Counted from the stretch's first letter, positions 25,566-36,706 are shown. The stretch: 64,000 nucleotides of DNA from Membranipora membranacea (GCA_914767715.1 OU612066.1:22294283-22358282), one strand, 5' to 3'. Numbers and translations: made by a program. Notes: a model not told the origin generated them from the sequence alone.

Positions 25566-28500
25566 CTATGAGATAATCCTGCGTATAGTGTTTCTCAAAA
25601 AACTCTTGGCAATCTTAAAACATTCGGTAACTCGTCTCTTTAAACCATGCTGAGCTTTGCGCGTAGCCGATAACTTGTTAGTAGCCTGAGAGCGTTTCTC
25701 ACAGAGTCCTAATTTATCACTAGCTGTATCACACGGAATATGAGAGCTTTTCTGCTGCACACATGTAACTGGTTCAGGTTTTATTTCGTCGTCAGTTTCG
25801 CTAATCATCTCTACTGAATCTGAAATCAGGTGAAGCATTTGTCAAAGTTTGCCCTGAATCACTGCTATACTCCATCAAGAGTTAGCCAGAGTAAGGAAAT
25901 TTCTCATTTATTCATGATCTGTAGTACTCACCCTTGTTACATCTATTAATTGTGAATCTTGAATACTCTCGGTATTGAATGAGAGTGATGGCCATGGATG
26001 ATGGTTAAGATTAACTAAGCAATATCAAGATTAAAATTATTTTCCTGTGTAGTTGAGAATTTCTGCTTTTATGTTTAAGTCCATTATTGTTCTTAGTCCC
26101 AAAAAATAGCTTACAGGTAAATAAACTACAGAATTATTTTAGCGAATTGTGAGTAGATAACTCGAAATTTGTACAGCCTATAATTGTATTGCATATATTT
26201 ATTTGTTTAAAGAGGTTTTCTAGAAAGTTTACAGATAACAGAGTAGTTAAAAAGTAACTTGTTTGAATCCACAGATAAAATATATAAAAATGGTTCAATA
26301 TTGTGAATTGCACTTGAGTGAGTCGGGGAAGTCTATTTTACACACCCATGCAAAAATCTGTATTCATTCAAAAGGATTTAAGGTAAATATGTACTACTTT
26401 CCAAGCCCCATCTCGATCCTTGACCCATTTTAGTATGTAAGTTTATTGATTTCATTACCACCGCTTTAAAGTTCTACAGACCCAATCTAGTGATCGTTAT
26501 GTTTTCAGAGCTCATGATTTAAGCATGGCAAATGGACAGCTAGTTTCATTAGAATTTACCAGATCTCATCAAATATGTAAAAGTTTCTCACTCACCCTGA
26601 GGAACTGCAAGGGTATTATTCTGTTGCTCCTGTATTTCACTCTCCGACCTGTCTTCAGAATATACAATTTCAGCTCTGTAAAATTGAAATAAACTAGTTG
26701 GACATCACTGTCTTCATTTGTTGTGGGCAGAGATATCTCATGATACTGAAGTTTCTCCCTTTTCAGATTTTCAATGTATGTATATTTCGCAGGCTTGGGT
26801 GGTTGCTTCATAGGCATTACTATGAAAATGATGATCTTGTTGGTATCACTGTTTGCCACAGATCCTTTTTTGTGGTCAGCTCTACAGATCAGAACTACAT
26901 ATCAAATAGGGGAACTAAGTGTATCATAGCCTGGATTCTCTCATGAGATAAGGCAACCATAACATTATTTTGAGTGTTGTCCATTTAACTGGATTGTGGT
27001 TTCTCTCGGTTTGAAAGTGGTTGACAATGTGCCAAATTGTTTTCCAAAATATTCATTGAAACTTACACAAAATGGTCATTTGTGATGTTCTGATAGAATA
27101 GTGTCGAGAGTGAAGTCTCTTGTTTTTCCAGCTGTGTCAGTTTATTGGCGAACTCCAGGAGACTTAGATTCAGAGGAGTTTCCAATTCCTCCTCAGGATA
27201 ATTGAAGCTGTCTTCATACAGAGATGACCTATTCGTCAAATCATTCTCGAAGCTCAGCCAAATAGATGTATCAAATACCCCAGGACTAGAAAATATCACA
27301 AAAATAACCAAATTATATATAGTGATCAAGAGCAGACAAATCAGTTGTCTATTTGTTATCAGTTCCCATATATCCATGTGTGTTTTTTTGCTATTAGGAT
27401 AGATTCGATTTGGGCTCATGTTTTGAGAGATATGTCTATCAGTGACAGCCAAATTATATCACTGATTTGACGCTTAGTCAGCTCACATCATACTATCAAA
27501 AATAGTATGATATAAAGAATATAATTAACACATAATATATAAATAGATAGAAGTAAATAATAATATACTATAAAATACTCACATTATATCATGTGCCATA
27601 TTTTGATTGGTCGGGATTTGCAACGACGAGATATCATTTATTAAAAGCGAATCTTCTTCTAACTGATTGAGGCTGTCGGTGAGCCGTGTAGTAAATGATG
27701 TGTCTGTAGCGAAGGAAAACTCATTGACTAAGACGTCTGTGAGATCTGAGAATATAAGAATTAATATGTTAAATACCATATATAATGATGAAAGGAGGAA
27801 CTAATGCGCTAAACATCATATTTCACTATCGATGCCAAATTTTAAGTTTGAGCACCTCAATCCTCTTTCTATCAGGTTGGGTTTCCTCTGCAGCTGCTCA
27901 ATGAGAAGCTATACATCTAATTCAGTTCTATTTTTCAATGCTTGCATGGTTAATTTGCTTCAATTCAATTGTGCTATTTGCAATCATAGGATGCTTCAGC
28001 GTTGAAAGGTAGCAAAACTTTCAACACAGAAGCATAGCAGGGGTTAGATAACTCCTAAATAACAATAAAGCCCCTCACATCAATGAACTAAAGTTCATTG
28101 CTCAGATTAGGATATTTACCATCAGAGAATTCACACTTCTGATCTTCATCCAAGAAACTTCCCTCCTCCGACCCGTATCCTGCATCTGACTCTGAAAATC
28201 AAATGTGTTTTAATAAGTTTCTAAAAAGAATTAGTTATTATAGTTATTTGGTTCGACTTTTTTGTATCGATGGTGATAAATCGTGTCTGAGCTTCTATCA
28301 ATGACAACAGAACAGCTGTTTTGGTATAGGATTTTGCCCCACGTTGATACTGTTCAATGACAAAATCAGGTGCTTCAATGATTCATATCATCATCATGAC
28401 AATAATGTGTTCTTCAAATTAAGACTCACCTTTCTGGCTTTTGCATGAAGATGCATCCTCTAAATCACTCACATCCCGCTGCTGGCCCTTATGATCATCA

Positions 28501-28621
28501 TTGATATCACTAAACAACCTCAGGCTAACTACCTCACTACTACAATGGATGAAATGCATGTTATGTGATTTAACTCATAGATTCACCAAGTATTAGCATT
28601 ACTAGTCCACTACTTACTCAT
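25566..28621 (-). CDS. Gene B copy 2, complete seven-exon gene of unknown function
   Basis: Inferred coding exons, 5' to 3': 28614-28621, 28431-28539, 28120-28191, 27583-27745, 27067-27285, 26596-26675 and 25566-25819 (stop TAG). All introns are GT-AG and, apart from one 1-bp deletion noted below, phases agree, giving about 301 residues. The N-terminal half is acidic (DINDDHKGQQRDVSD, GYGSEEGSF), the middle is Leu/Asn-rich (ETPLNLSLLEF) and the C-terminus is basic (KAQHGLKRRV ... RNTIRRIIS). I see no signal peptide, membrane segment or known domain. The second exon lacks one A in a short run present in copies 1 and 3; an AG two bases into the next exon (CAG|AG|TCA) would restore the frame. 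A non-coding 5' exon probably ends at 28913. The Polinton lies just upstream. Confidence 0.65.
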
Positions 28622-29064
28622 TGTGCCGTTGCGCTCCCAGAAGGCAGCGATTGCATCATCTTTAATAGCGTAACGCCGCTGATGACACATCATCAATGAG
28701 AAAAACCTGATGGACTTTTATGGAGTTCACAGTCATGGCATAGGTCATTTTTTTATATGTGCATTGATGAATAAACTAAACATTTTAAGCTTTTCCCGTA
28801 GCCCAAACAGAATCAGCCGAATCCGAGTAATTCATGACAATAGCAAAAGAGTTAAAATCTTGCCTTCTTCTCATTTAATAACAGCAGTAATGAGAATAAT
28901 AAGTAAACTTACATGGCAGGTCTGTACATTTCTTCTTGTTGATAATATTTGTTATAGTAAGACATGTTCATGTAGTTATCGCTTGATTTCTATAGAATTT
29001 TACAGAGAATCACAGAAAAACAGCTTGTTCAGATGGTTGCTTATTTCTGATTGTTATGCTCAAC

Positions 29065-29070
29065 ATTCAG
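29065..29070. repeat. Left target-site duplication of the Polinton (ATTCAG)
   Basis: ATTCAG directly precedes the left terminus and recurs at 46797-46802. The unoccupied homologous sites in units 1 and 3 read CTTCAG (11401-11406 and 62357-62362). Six bases is the standard Polinton duplication length. Confidence 0.95.
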
Positions 29071-29200
29071 AGTAGTAAAAGTGGGAGCAGGTCGTTAGCC
29101 CGAACCCATTGAAACGAATGAGCGACTCGATCCCTTTTGTAACGTTCCTGGTGGAACGACTACTCATATTGTATGGGAGTTGTCAATTTCTACTCTATCA
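29071..29200. repeat. Polinton left terminal inverted repeat
   Basis: 130 bp, matching the reverse complement of 46667-46796 except at two positions. The following stretch to 29,577 has no gene I can identify and may hold a promoter. Confidence 0.95.
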
Positions 29201-29577
29201 TTTTGTATGGTGAGGATGGAAGTTTGTTTATGTAATTATTTTTATGTATATTTATTCATGATAAATGAGATGCTTGTGTGGGTAATGTGATTGATCACAT
29301 TCACTGTTAGCTAGTGTTGTTGTAAATATTAATGAATTGAGTGTCAGTTTGTTTGTGAGGATAAATGTTCATTGGTACAGGGTAGAATGATAAATTGATA
29401 TACAAAATGAGCAGCTGTATATATATGTTCATTGAAGTATTAAAACAATTTCAATAAAAATCTGAGGACAATGCGGCAAAGACAAGGTTTTGAAATGAGA
29501 TACATGCATAAAATCACATAAAATAACACGGGAATAAATGAATGCAAAGTTGACAGATTAGGCATCTGACATAGCCC

Positions 29578-29847
29578 ATGGAACAGATTGTACTAGTTTA
29601 CATGTTACTGGTAGCAGGTGCAAGCATTCCTGATCTGACAAAATTGGCAACGCAATTTGTGAGTGCTCCCGTAGGCAGCAGGGTTACAACGCCAGACTCA
29701 TGCTATGACTTTGATGAGCATAAAGCTGATGAACATAACTTTGACACCCACCATTCCAACGCAAATTACGCTGCCCTGGATAAAAACAACAAAAAAGTAG
29801 AAAAACAGATAAAAAAATTAACAAAAAAAAGAAGAAAAAATGATTAG
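29578..29847 (+). CDS. Polinton small protein of unknown function
   Basis: 89 codons from an ATG. The N-terminus is hydrophobic (LVYMLLVAG), possibly a signal or anchor segment. The middle is His/Asp-rich (DEHKADEHNFDTHHSN) and the C-terminus very basic (KKVEKQIKKLTKKRRK). I do not recognise the family. It is the first gene inside the left terminus and converges on the Cys-rich gene, whose stop lies 15 bases away. It is short, so I am only moderately sure it is real. Confidence 0.45.
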   Translation: MEQIVLVYMLLVAGASIPDLTKLATQFVSAPVGSRVTTPDSCYDFDEHKADEHNFDTHHSNANYAALDKNNKKVEKQIKKLTKKRRKND

Positions 29848-29861
29848 TTATCAATTAAAGA

Positions 29862-30477
29862 TTACAGACTGTCTTTAATTGCCATTCGTCGTAGTTTTTG
29901 TCTCATATTTCTATCTAACTCTGCCTCTGCTGCTGCCAATTCCCTGAGTGTCGCTCTTGTTTTACGCACCAGATCCGATCTCATAATTTTGAATCGATGT
30001 TGCAACCTCTTTACATCTACAACACAGAAGTTTGAGTTCACGTATTAATGACAATTGCCTTCAGGAATGTAATGAAAGTATCACTACCTTCAGAAAACAT
30101 CGATGGTTAGTGTACTGAATGTATGTACTTACGTTTGGCATCCATTATTGGCACTCTACTCTCACATGTCGGACAGTGAAAACTTTCAGCAGCAAATATT
30201 TCTTTTAATTCATCTGAAGTCTTTGCCGTCTGTCTCGTGAGGCACAGCTCCTCACCATTAGGAAACATTTCTTTGGCGCATTCTGTACAGGAACGAGTCT
30301 GCAACAAAAAACCCATGACTAGTTACCAAGCCAACATAGTATTCTGAGCAATGGAAATTCACATAAGCAATTTGTCAAGTCATATACAACAAAGGTAAAA
30401 AAATTGAAACATAAAAAATATTATAATTATAGTAGGAAAAATAAAGCAAAGTACATGTGTATACTCACATGTTCCAT
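29862..30477 (-). CDS. Polinton spliced Cys-rich (zinc-binding-like) protein
   Basis: A three-exon gene found by splice-site reading: 30469-30477 (ATG GAA CAT, then GTGAGT), 30133-30298 and 29862-30016. Phases agree, giving 109 residues. The N-terminal half has CTEC and CPTC pairs about 32 residues apart, which could bind one zinc ion. The C-terminal half is helical and charged (RATLRELAAAEAELDRN), a probable short coiled coil. No family is recognised. It is the only minus-strand gene in the left arm and is divergent from the tail-anchored gene at 30674. The acceptor at 30299 follows a T-rich tract; the ATG inside that tract (30316) would be an alternative start for an unspliced version. Confidence 0.55.
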
Positions 30478-30540
30478 AGTGATAAAAGTGTCCTATAATA
30501 GATCAAACAAATAGTCACTTTGGTAGTGTGTAAGTCCGTC

Positions 30541-30563
30541 TGTGTGTGTGTGTGTGTGTGTGT
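30541..30563. repeat. (TG)n microsatellite in the Polinton
   Basis: TG repeat in the 196-bp gap between the divergent genes at 30477 (minus) and 30674 (plus). Confidence 0.9.
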
Positions 30564-30673
30564 GCGTCCGTGAGTGAATTTGGTAAGCAGGCAAGCACTT
30601 AAATACCAGTGAACCAAGTGGTTATATATTACTCGGAAGATACCTATTCATATTAGTGTTTCCTAGGCAACCT

Positions 30674-31204
30674 ATGATGGAACGGTTAGAAGAGACAAGT
30701 GATTATATTAACCTGTTGAAACATCTGAGTTCACCCATCAATGCAAGGCAATATTTGCTAAGCAATCTTGCAGGCAAATGTTATCCTCTATCTGTGACAT
30801 TGATGGATGACAAATCCAGCACGCTGTACATGATTCAACAAAATGTGGAAGAATTGTATGTAAATGATATTGAATTGATATCAAGAAAAATCTTATCTGC
30901 CAGCCAAACTTCACAGACCTATGCCTCCCTCTGTGAAGAAATCTTATCTTCTTCCACAAACAGCAAGAAGTTGCTGTTTCATTCTATCACATTATTGACT
31001 ATTCTACAAAAGGTATTTTTGTCATTGGGCAAAAATGAAGTGAGGAGTATAATAAGCACCCAATCAATAAACAGTTTTTGCAGAACTTTAAATAAAGCTA
31101 TCGTTCGCATGAGATTTCAGACAGTGACACTGCAGATACTTTATGTATTGGTTACTTTGCTGTTATTTAGCATTATCAGTCTATGGCTACAACATAATGG
31201 ATAA
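30674..31204 (+). CDS. Polinton tail-anchored helical protein, unknown
   Basis: About 176 residues from the first ATG (30674); the frame is open further upstream but without ATG. The sequence is rich in Leu/Ser and looks all-helical, and it ends in one membrane segment (ILYVLVTLLLFSIISLWL) followed by four polar residues, the layout of a tail-anchored protein. Size and layout resemble Bcl-2-type proteins, which have been reported in related adintoviruses, but I see no clear BH1 or BH3 signature, so that is speculation. Its stop overlaps the next start in ATGGATAA, suggesting a polycistronic unit with the two genes that follow. Confidence 0.6.
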   Translation: MMERLEETSDYINLLKHLSSPINARQYLLSNLAGKCYPLSVTLMDDKSSTLYMIQQNVEELYVNDIELISRKILSASQTSQTYASLCEEILSSSTNSKKLLFHSITLLTILQKVFLSLGKNEVRSIISTQSINSFCRTLNKAIVRMRFQTVTLQILYVLVTLLLFSIISLWLQHNG

Positions 31205-31535
31205 AACAGATGCATCTATGGCTGCTACTTTGTGGGAATTAATCTCCCTTCAGGTCAGCAAAAATTGTCAAGGCTGTAATTCTAAAGGCTATACAGACTT
31301 CTCTCATCATGACTGTCAACTTATAAATCAATACATGTATCTTTTGCACACTGACAAATTACGTCACCATTTTGATATTTGGTATGAAATCGCAATGCAG
31401 ATGATTCCATCAGGACTTCATAGACCTGTGACAAGATATTTAATAAAGGCAAAGAAAGAGACTTTGTTCAGTCAGATCGTGGTACTGCTACCAGACGCAC
31501 CCTATACTGTGACATTACCCCCTCATTTACGTTAG
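31197..31535 (+). CDS. Polinton protein of unknown function (112 aa)
   Basis: Starts at the ATG inside the ATGGATAA overlap with the preceding stop; the frame continues upstream but would duplicate the membrane-segment coding region. It contains a Cys/His cluster (KNCQGCNSKGYTDFSHHDC), possibly metal-binding, then a helical stretch (WYEIAMQMIPSGLHRPV). No family is recognised. The next gene starts six bases after its stop, so the three genes 30674-31742 look like a compact viral-style block. Confidence 0.55.
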   Translation: MDKTDASMAATLWELISLQVSKNCQGCNSKGYTDFSHHDCQLINQYMYLLHTDKLRHHFDIWYEIAMQMIPSGLHRPVTRYLIKAKKETLFSQIVVLLPDAPYTVTLPPHLR

Positions 31536-31541
31536 TTTACC

Positions 31542-31742
31542 ATGCCTGTGTCTGATATCACAACCAGACAGTTTTTATCACAATACCGTGCACTTCTCAC
31601 AATTATCCTGATTACCATAGCCACCATATGTTCGCTGTGTGCAGCGTTTTTTCAACAAGAGAAAGGAGAGCTTCATTCTATCATAAAACTCCTCGGTGAA
31701 AACTTTGAATCCACTACAAAGTCAACAAACTCTACACTCTAG
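31542..31742 (+). CDS. Polinton small membrane protein, unknown
   Basis: 66 codons from ATG. One membrane segment (LLTIILITIATICSLCAAFF) lies near residues 18-37, with a polar tail after it. The stop is at 31740-31742 and the ATPase start at 31744, so it sits tightly between the 112-aa gene and the ATPase. Function unknown. Confidence 0.5.
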   Translation: MPVSDITTRQFLSQYRALLTIILITIATICSLCAAFFQQEKGELHSIIKLLGENFESTTKSTNSTL

Positions 31743-31743
31743 T

Positions 31744-33158
31744 ATGGCTTCAAATCTTAAGACGACAGAATTTCAACTTGAGGCACCGTTCACATCTATA
31801 ATCTCAGGTAAGAATTTTATCTAGTTGTTTTTTGACCTTAAGCATGGTTATATGTGCCTCATATCCATAGCGGAGGTGAGCCTTCATGAAACTTCATGTT
31901 GGGATTTATGACAGCGAATTTGCCGAGCAAACAACCAAGGGTATTTGTAATTGACGTCAAAGGGTGGTGCTGAATGACTAACTAATCTCCTTAATGCGTT
32001 CAAAATTAGAGCAGAAGCGGAACTTTTGCGGGTAAAAACTCCCATATTATCGGAACTTTTGCGGGTAAAAACTCTCATAAAATATGAAATTTATTGAGCA
32101 TTTCATTACCGCAATCCTTCCCTTAATTTTCAACACACCCAGTACTTGGAGGTACAGTTATCATGTGATGGTTAGCTTGCATAACAGTAATTACATCTGT
32201 GTCTGCAGAAATTTAATGAGCATTTCATCACCAAAATCCTTCCCTTAATTTTCAACACTTCCAGTACTTGGAGGTGCAGTTATCATGTGATGGTTAGCTT
32301 GCATAACAGTAATTACATCTGTGTGTGCAGAAATTTAATGAGCATTTCATCACCAAAATCCTTCCCTTAATTTTCATCACTTCCAGTACTTGGAGGTGCA
32401 GTTATCATGTGATGATTAGCTCGCATAACAGTAATTAATCATCTGTGGCTGCAAACTTGAAACAAACACTTAAGAGGTCATAGTGAAATGATGAGCAATA
32501 TTCGATGTATGTGTGTAGATGAGAGAATTTTAGTCACAATCTCTGACCTGCTGACTGTTTATGCTGTCTGTTTCTAGGGCCAACATCAAGTGGTAAATCT
32601 ACCCTACTAAGGGAGATTATTTCCAATGCTGACAAAATCTTTGTTCCACCGCCTGTGGAAATAATTATCTGTTACTCAATCTACCAACCACTTTACAACT
32701 CTTATGATGCCTCGGTGCCAATAAAATTTATAGAAGGGCTAGCAACAATGGAATCATTACCTAAAGATCGACAGCATAGACTTCTAGTCATTGATGATTT
32801 AATGGAGGAAGTCTCCAGCTCTAAGGATATTGCTGACTTTTATACAAAATTTAGTCATCATTATAATTATAGTATAATCACACTGACACAAAATCTATTT
32901 TGTAAAGGACCATTTTTTCGTACGATTAGTTTGAACTCACACCATTTCTGGTTGATGAAATCTGTGAGAGACATTTCAGTAATCAAAACAATTGGCAGAC
33001 AAAAGGGTAAGGAAAAACTTGTGATAGAAGCTTATTTGGATGCAGTGAAAGATCGTTATGGTTATCTGTTTTTGAATTGCTCCCCGGGTTGTGATGAAAA
33101 AGCTCGTGTGCGAGCTAAGATTTTTGAAAATCCAAGCGTTGTCTATTTAACAAAGTGA
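31744..33158 (+). CDS. Polinton packaging ATPase (FtsK/HerA, A32-like)
   Basis: Drives packaging of the element's DNA into capsids. Two exons: 31744-31807 (ends TCAG|GTAAGA) and 32578-33158 (after TTTCTAG), 214 residues. The splice creates the P-loop: exon 1 supplies the serine and one base of the glycine codon, and exon 2 continues GPTSSGKSTL, the Walker A motif of this family. Walker B is RLLVIDDLMEE, followed by the family's TQNLF and SLNSHHFWL stretches. Length is normal for Polinton ATPases. The 770-bp intron contains tandem repeats. Without splicing no P-loop is made, so the intron is well supported. Confidence 0.93.
32083..32452. repeat. Three tandem copies of a 122-bp repeat in the ATPase intron
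   Basis: The landmark CCAGTACTTGGAGGT recurs at about 32,139, 32,261 and 32,383, giving a 122-bp period. Each unit carries TTATCATGTGATG and GCATAACAGTAATTA. A separate short duplication (CGGAACTTTTGCGGGTAAAA twice, 32,019-32,070) lies just upstream. No coding frame crosses it. Confidence 0.9.
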
Positions 33159-33400
33159 TATTTTTTTCTAAAGAACTGATGTTTCCACAAGGGTTAAACA
33201 GCACTCATCAATTAATTTTTCAAAGTCTAAGTGGTAGTCAATAAATTATCTCAGAACACAGAAATATCTTAGTCATGGGTTGTTGAACACAGTAATCATT
33301 GGAGCTACAGGCAAACATTAATATTTGTTCATGCAACAGAAAAGTAACCCTTCCTCTAAGACACCTCTAAGCTGTGTAGATTTTAGACTGGAAACCAAGG

Positions 33401-33408
33401 TATAAAAG
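33401..33408 (+). promoter_or_regulatory. TATA box of the nine-exon Polinton gene
   Basis: TATAAAAG about 30 bp before a pyrimidine-rich CATTCTTCCAG stretch that could be the transcription start. A non-coding exon would run from about 33,431 to 33,518 (TAATC|GTAAGT) and join the acceptor just before the ATG at 33632 (TATTATAG|ATG). Confidence 0.55.
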
Positions 33409-33631
33409 CTCAGCGCTGGAATAGCCAACACATTCTTCCAGTTTAGTTTGAATTCACTAAGCTCACAAGAAGCCACCACTCTTCTTTAGCAGATTTGATC
33501 TTCCTTCAAATATTAATCGTAAGTTTGTTTTAAATGTTTTCACATACAATGATCTTTGTTTTTTTCATTTTTATTTTTTTACTTTTGTTTTGAAATTCTT
33601 TTTTAAACTTTTTAATTTTTTTATATTATAG

Positions 33632-36600
33632 ATGCTAGACACTTGTTTTGGATGTCAATATGACAAACCTGGGCAAAGATCCCATATGGGAGATGGTGGT
33701 TGTCTGTCAACAGACATGAGGACCATCATTCATGTAAGAATGCTGACTTTACTGGTTAAGTTTCATTGTAGTGTGTTTTTTGTAAATTGCCCAAGATTTT
33801 TTTTTCAGTTTTTTTAGCGAAGATTAGGTCCACCCTGAGGGCGTGTCGAAAACGCTCATCTTTTAACTCATTATTTTCTTTTTGTAACCATCTGTGTTTG
33901 GGGTGTACCTCATTCAATAATCGTTGTAGAGACTAAATTTCAATGATGCGTGAACAGAGTATTGATTCATATTTGGTTTAAAAAATTTTTTTTTGCAATA
34001 AACAGTTTTAAATTGATAATGTTGTATTTTTGCATAAACAGCTGCATTTCAGTTTTAAGCAAACCATTCATTTTTCATTTTGTTTCATTTTAGATGCCCA
34101 AGAGAATTGGAGGTGATGCGATGAGCTCCTATGCCAAACGTATGTTTCTTGACGAAGAAGCTAAGGAGGTTAAATTGTCTGATGGTGCATATGATGATGA
34201 AATGGTAAGTAACTTTCATGAATTATTGCCTGATGCATAATTTGATGTGCGGGGATTAAATGGAGTGAAGTACATGTTATTGTAATTACTGTTACCATTG
34301 CTAGGCAACCTAGCATTGAATTGACTTGTATTGAATTGATAACTCCAAACTTGTTTGGTTTCAGGAAGAATTTGAGAATGAATTTCAGATACAGTGCCCA
34401 AAAAAAAGACCAGCTTCAAGTAAAGGGAAGTCCCCGGCAAAGAAACTAAAAAGAGTGAGTTATTAGAGTCTGTTTTTAATTCAATTCACATATTATAATG
34501 TACTACTTTTACAGCGTTATAATGCATAGTAACTACACATCTTATGTCAAAGTTTGATTGATGAGAAAGTCAGGTGAATAATGACCTGGCTGTTATTTCA
34601 AAGCAACACTCTGAAAATAGCTTGTTTCTCTTTTTGAAAGATTAATGTGTAATGAGCATGGAATTATTCATTTCAGCTTGATAATGAAGTTGACGACGAA
34701 CCTATTGTCCTATCGTCGGAAGACGACGAAAAAAGAGATGAGTTACATGCTTCCCACTCCAAGAAGCGCAAAGCTTATCAGCGGGTAAGCACATTTTACT
34801 TTAGATTATCAAAGTATCAAACTGTCATTCACGAGTGACTTTCATTGATGCATATTTATCTCCGACAAAGTCCAATGTGTATACCATCGTACCTAAGTGT
34901 GCTTGTTGTCCGCATTGCGTTGGACTTATTTTAAAAATTATTTTTTATGGATGTTCAGCGATAGTGAGGAGGAGAATGTTGATGGTAATGGTGATATGCT
35001 TGATGCACCGATTCCAAAACGAAAGAAAAAAACCATCCAACCATCCAAAAAGGTGACTCACGTTTCTTAACTTGCATTCCCAAATTATAAATGATACCAT
35101 GCATCTAGTTTGGTGGTGTATCAAATCATTTTATCAGATTCCATCTCTCAACCCAAGGTATATCTGTGATCAATACATCCCTGTTTGAATTCATAATAAT
35201 ATACTCTCAAATAATTAAATAATTTTCTGATTATGATCATTTTAGAACATGACGAAGCTGAGTTTAATTAAGCTCCCACTACCAAAAGTGGATGATGATG
35301 GAGAACTCCCTGACTTAGATGACGAAGAGCCGTCTACTTCGTCAGTTGTGAGGGAGTTCAAGCAACAACGTGCAAAGAATTCCCAAAAGCCTAGCACCCC
35401 AGAGCCAACACCTCCACCACCACAACAAAGGCCCCTACTTCTACCACCAACTCCTCCAACAACTCAATTTCCTGGACTAGTGGTTTTCCCTGTGAAGGTG
35501 GAGGCCTTTGATATTGATGACGTCGAACTAAACGTATGTTTTCCATTTATTGATTCTTCTTATCCTTCTCATGACAAACTCTCCACATTCATATCATATG
35601 TTTATCATAATTAGAGTATTAGCATAATCCTTAAAAATGGAATTCATATACATGTAAATTGCACATTATAAATAGAGTATAACGACAATCCTTAAATATA
35701 ACTTATATATTTACGATTATAGGAGGATGGTGACGTCTGGCACAAGTCGGACACACTCAGAAGACCATTGAGCATCACTGCTCTTCACCAACTGTCGGAA
35801 GGATGTAAGTTTTATAAGTTGTTTCTTCTCTGAACTGACTTTGCAAAAAAAGGACAACTGTAAAAATGGTTAACTATTGGTATTGTGTTTAGTTTTGGGA
35901 GTTATGTCTTTGCAAGGATAGGACAACTACTAAATATTTAAACACTGTTATTGGAATTACACTGCACTACATTGAGAATAGAATAAGTGACAAATGCTTC
36001 AGGTATTTTTGCAGTGGTGTCATTTCAAAGTATTGACAGCTGTTGTATGATGTGTCGTTTTACTATTGTCAAAATGTCATTATTTTTCTGTTGTTTTTGC
36101 AGTTATTAGCCCAAGGTACCAATACGGAACAAAAACAATCCGCGGGTATCAGGTTTCACCGGCAGTATCTTCGCCGTTGGCACGGGCGCTTGCTGCAATA
36201 GAGAGCAAGTATGAGAAATGTTTTATGGGTACCAAGGTCAATAAACGTTTCAGAAGTCAGTATGCTCGTCTCAGGATAAGAGGAACACCAGAGAATACTG
36301 ATACAGTGTGAGTAATAGTCTTCTTCTCTTCATTACCTATATACAGCTTTGATTTGCCAGTTGGCTTCGTAGTGTAGATTATAAAGTGACTCATTGTCAT
36401 TTCTATCACATTTGCATGTAAAACCTTCACAAATCGATAAGTAATCCCCGAGTTTTTTTGTTGATTAGATTATACAACTGTCAGCAGACACTCACACTCG
36501 AGGATGCATTGGAGCTAGGAGCAGTGTGCAAAGGAAACCAAACACGTGTATCATATGTTGTCCAGCTCGGACTGGCAACAATTGGAGAGGCAGTTAACAT

Positions 36601-36706
36601 CATGCCAAAAATCAATATAGCAAGATTGGAGGAGATACTCCCCACAAGGTCAGGAAATCTTCCTAATCCCGTGGCAGACGGGTCTTTTGACTATCTGTCT
36701 TTATAG
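33632..36706 (+). CDS. Polinton nine-exon acidic/basic protein of unknown function
   Basis: Inferred exons: 33632-33733, 34094-34204, 34365-34454, 34677-34784, about 34960-35054, 35246-35533, 35723-35804, 36103-36307 and 36469-36706. The first exon has a Cys/His motif (CFGCQYDKPGQRSHMGDGGC). Middle exons alternate acidic runs (SSEDDEKRDE, DSEEENVDGNGD) with nuclear-localisation-like clusters (KKRKAYQR, PKRKKK); one is proline-rich (PTPPPPQQRP). The last two exons look globular (SPRYQYGTKTIRGYQ, LEDALELGAVCKGNQTR). All junction phases agree except exon 4 to 5, where the obvious acceptor (TTCAG|C) is out of frame; GTGAG|GAG at 34969 restores it. A DNA-binding or transcription role is guesswork. 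It precedes the polymerase on the same strand. Confidence 0.6.

Noticed and set aside
32083-32452. CRISPR-like array
   Set aside because: Repeats are directly adjacent 122-bp units with no spacers, inside a eukaryotic intron.
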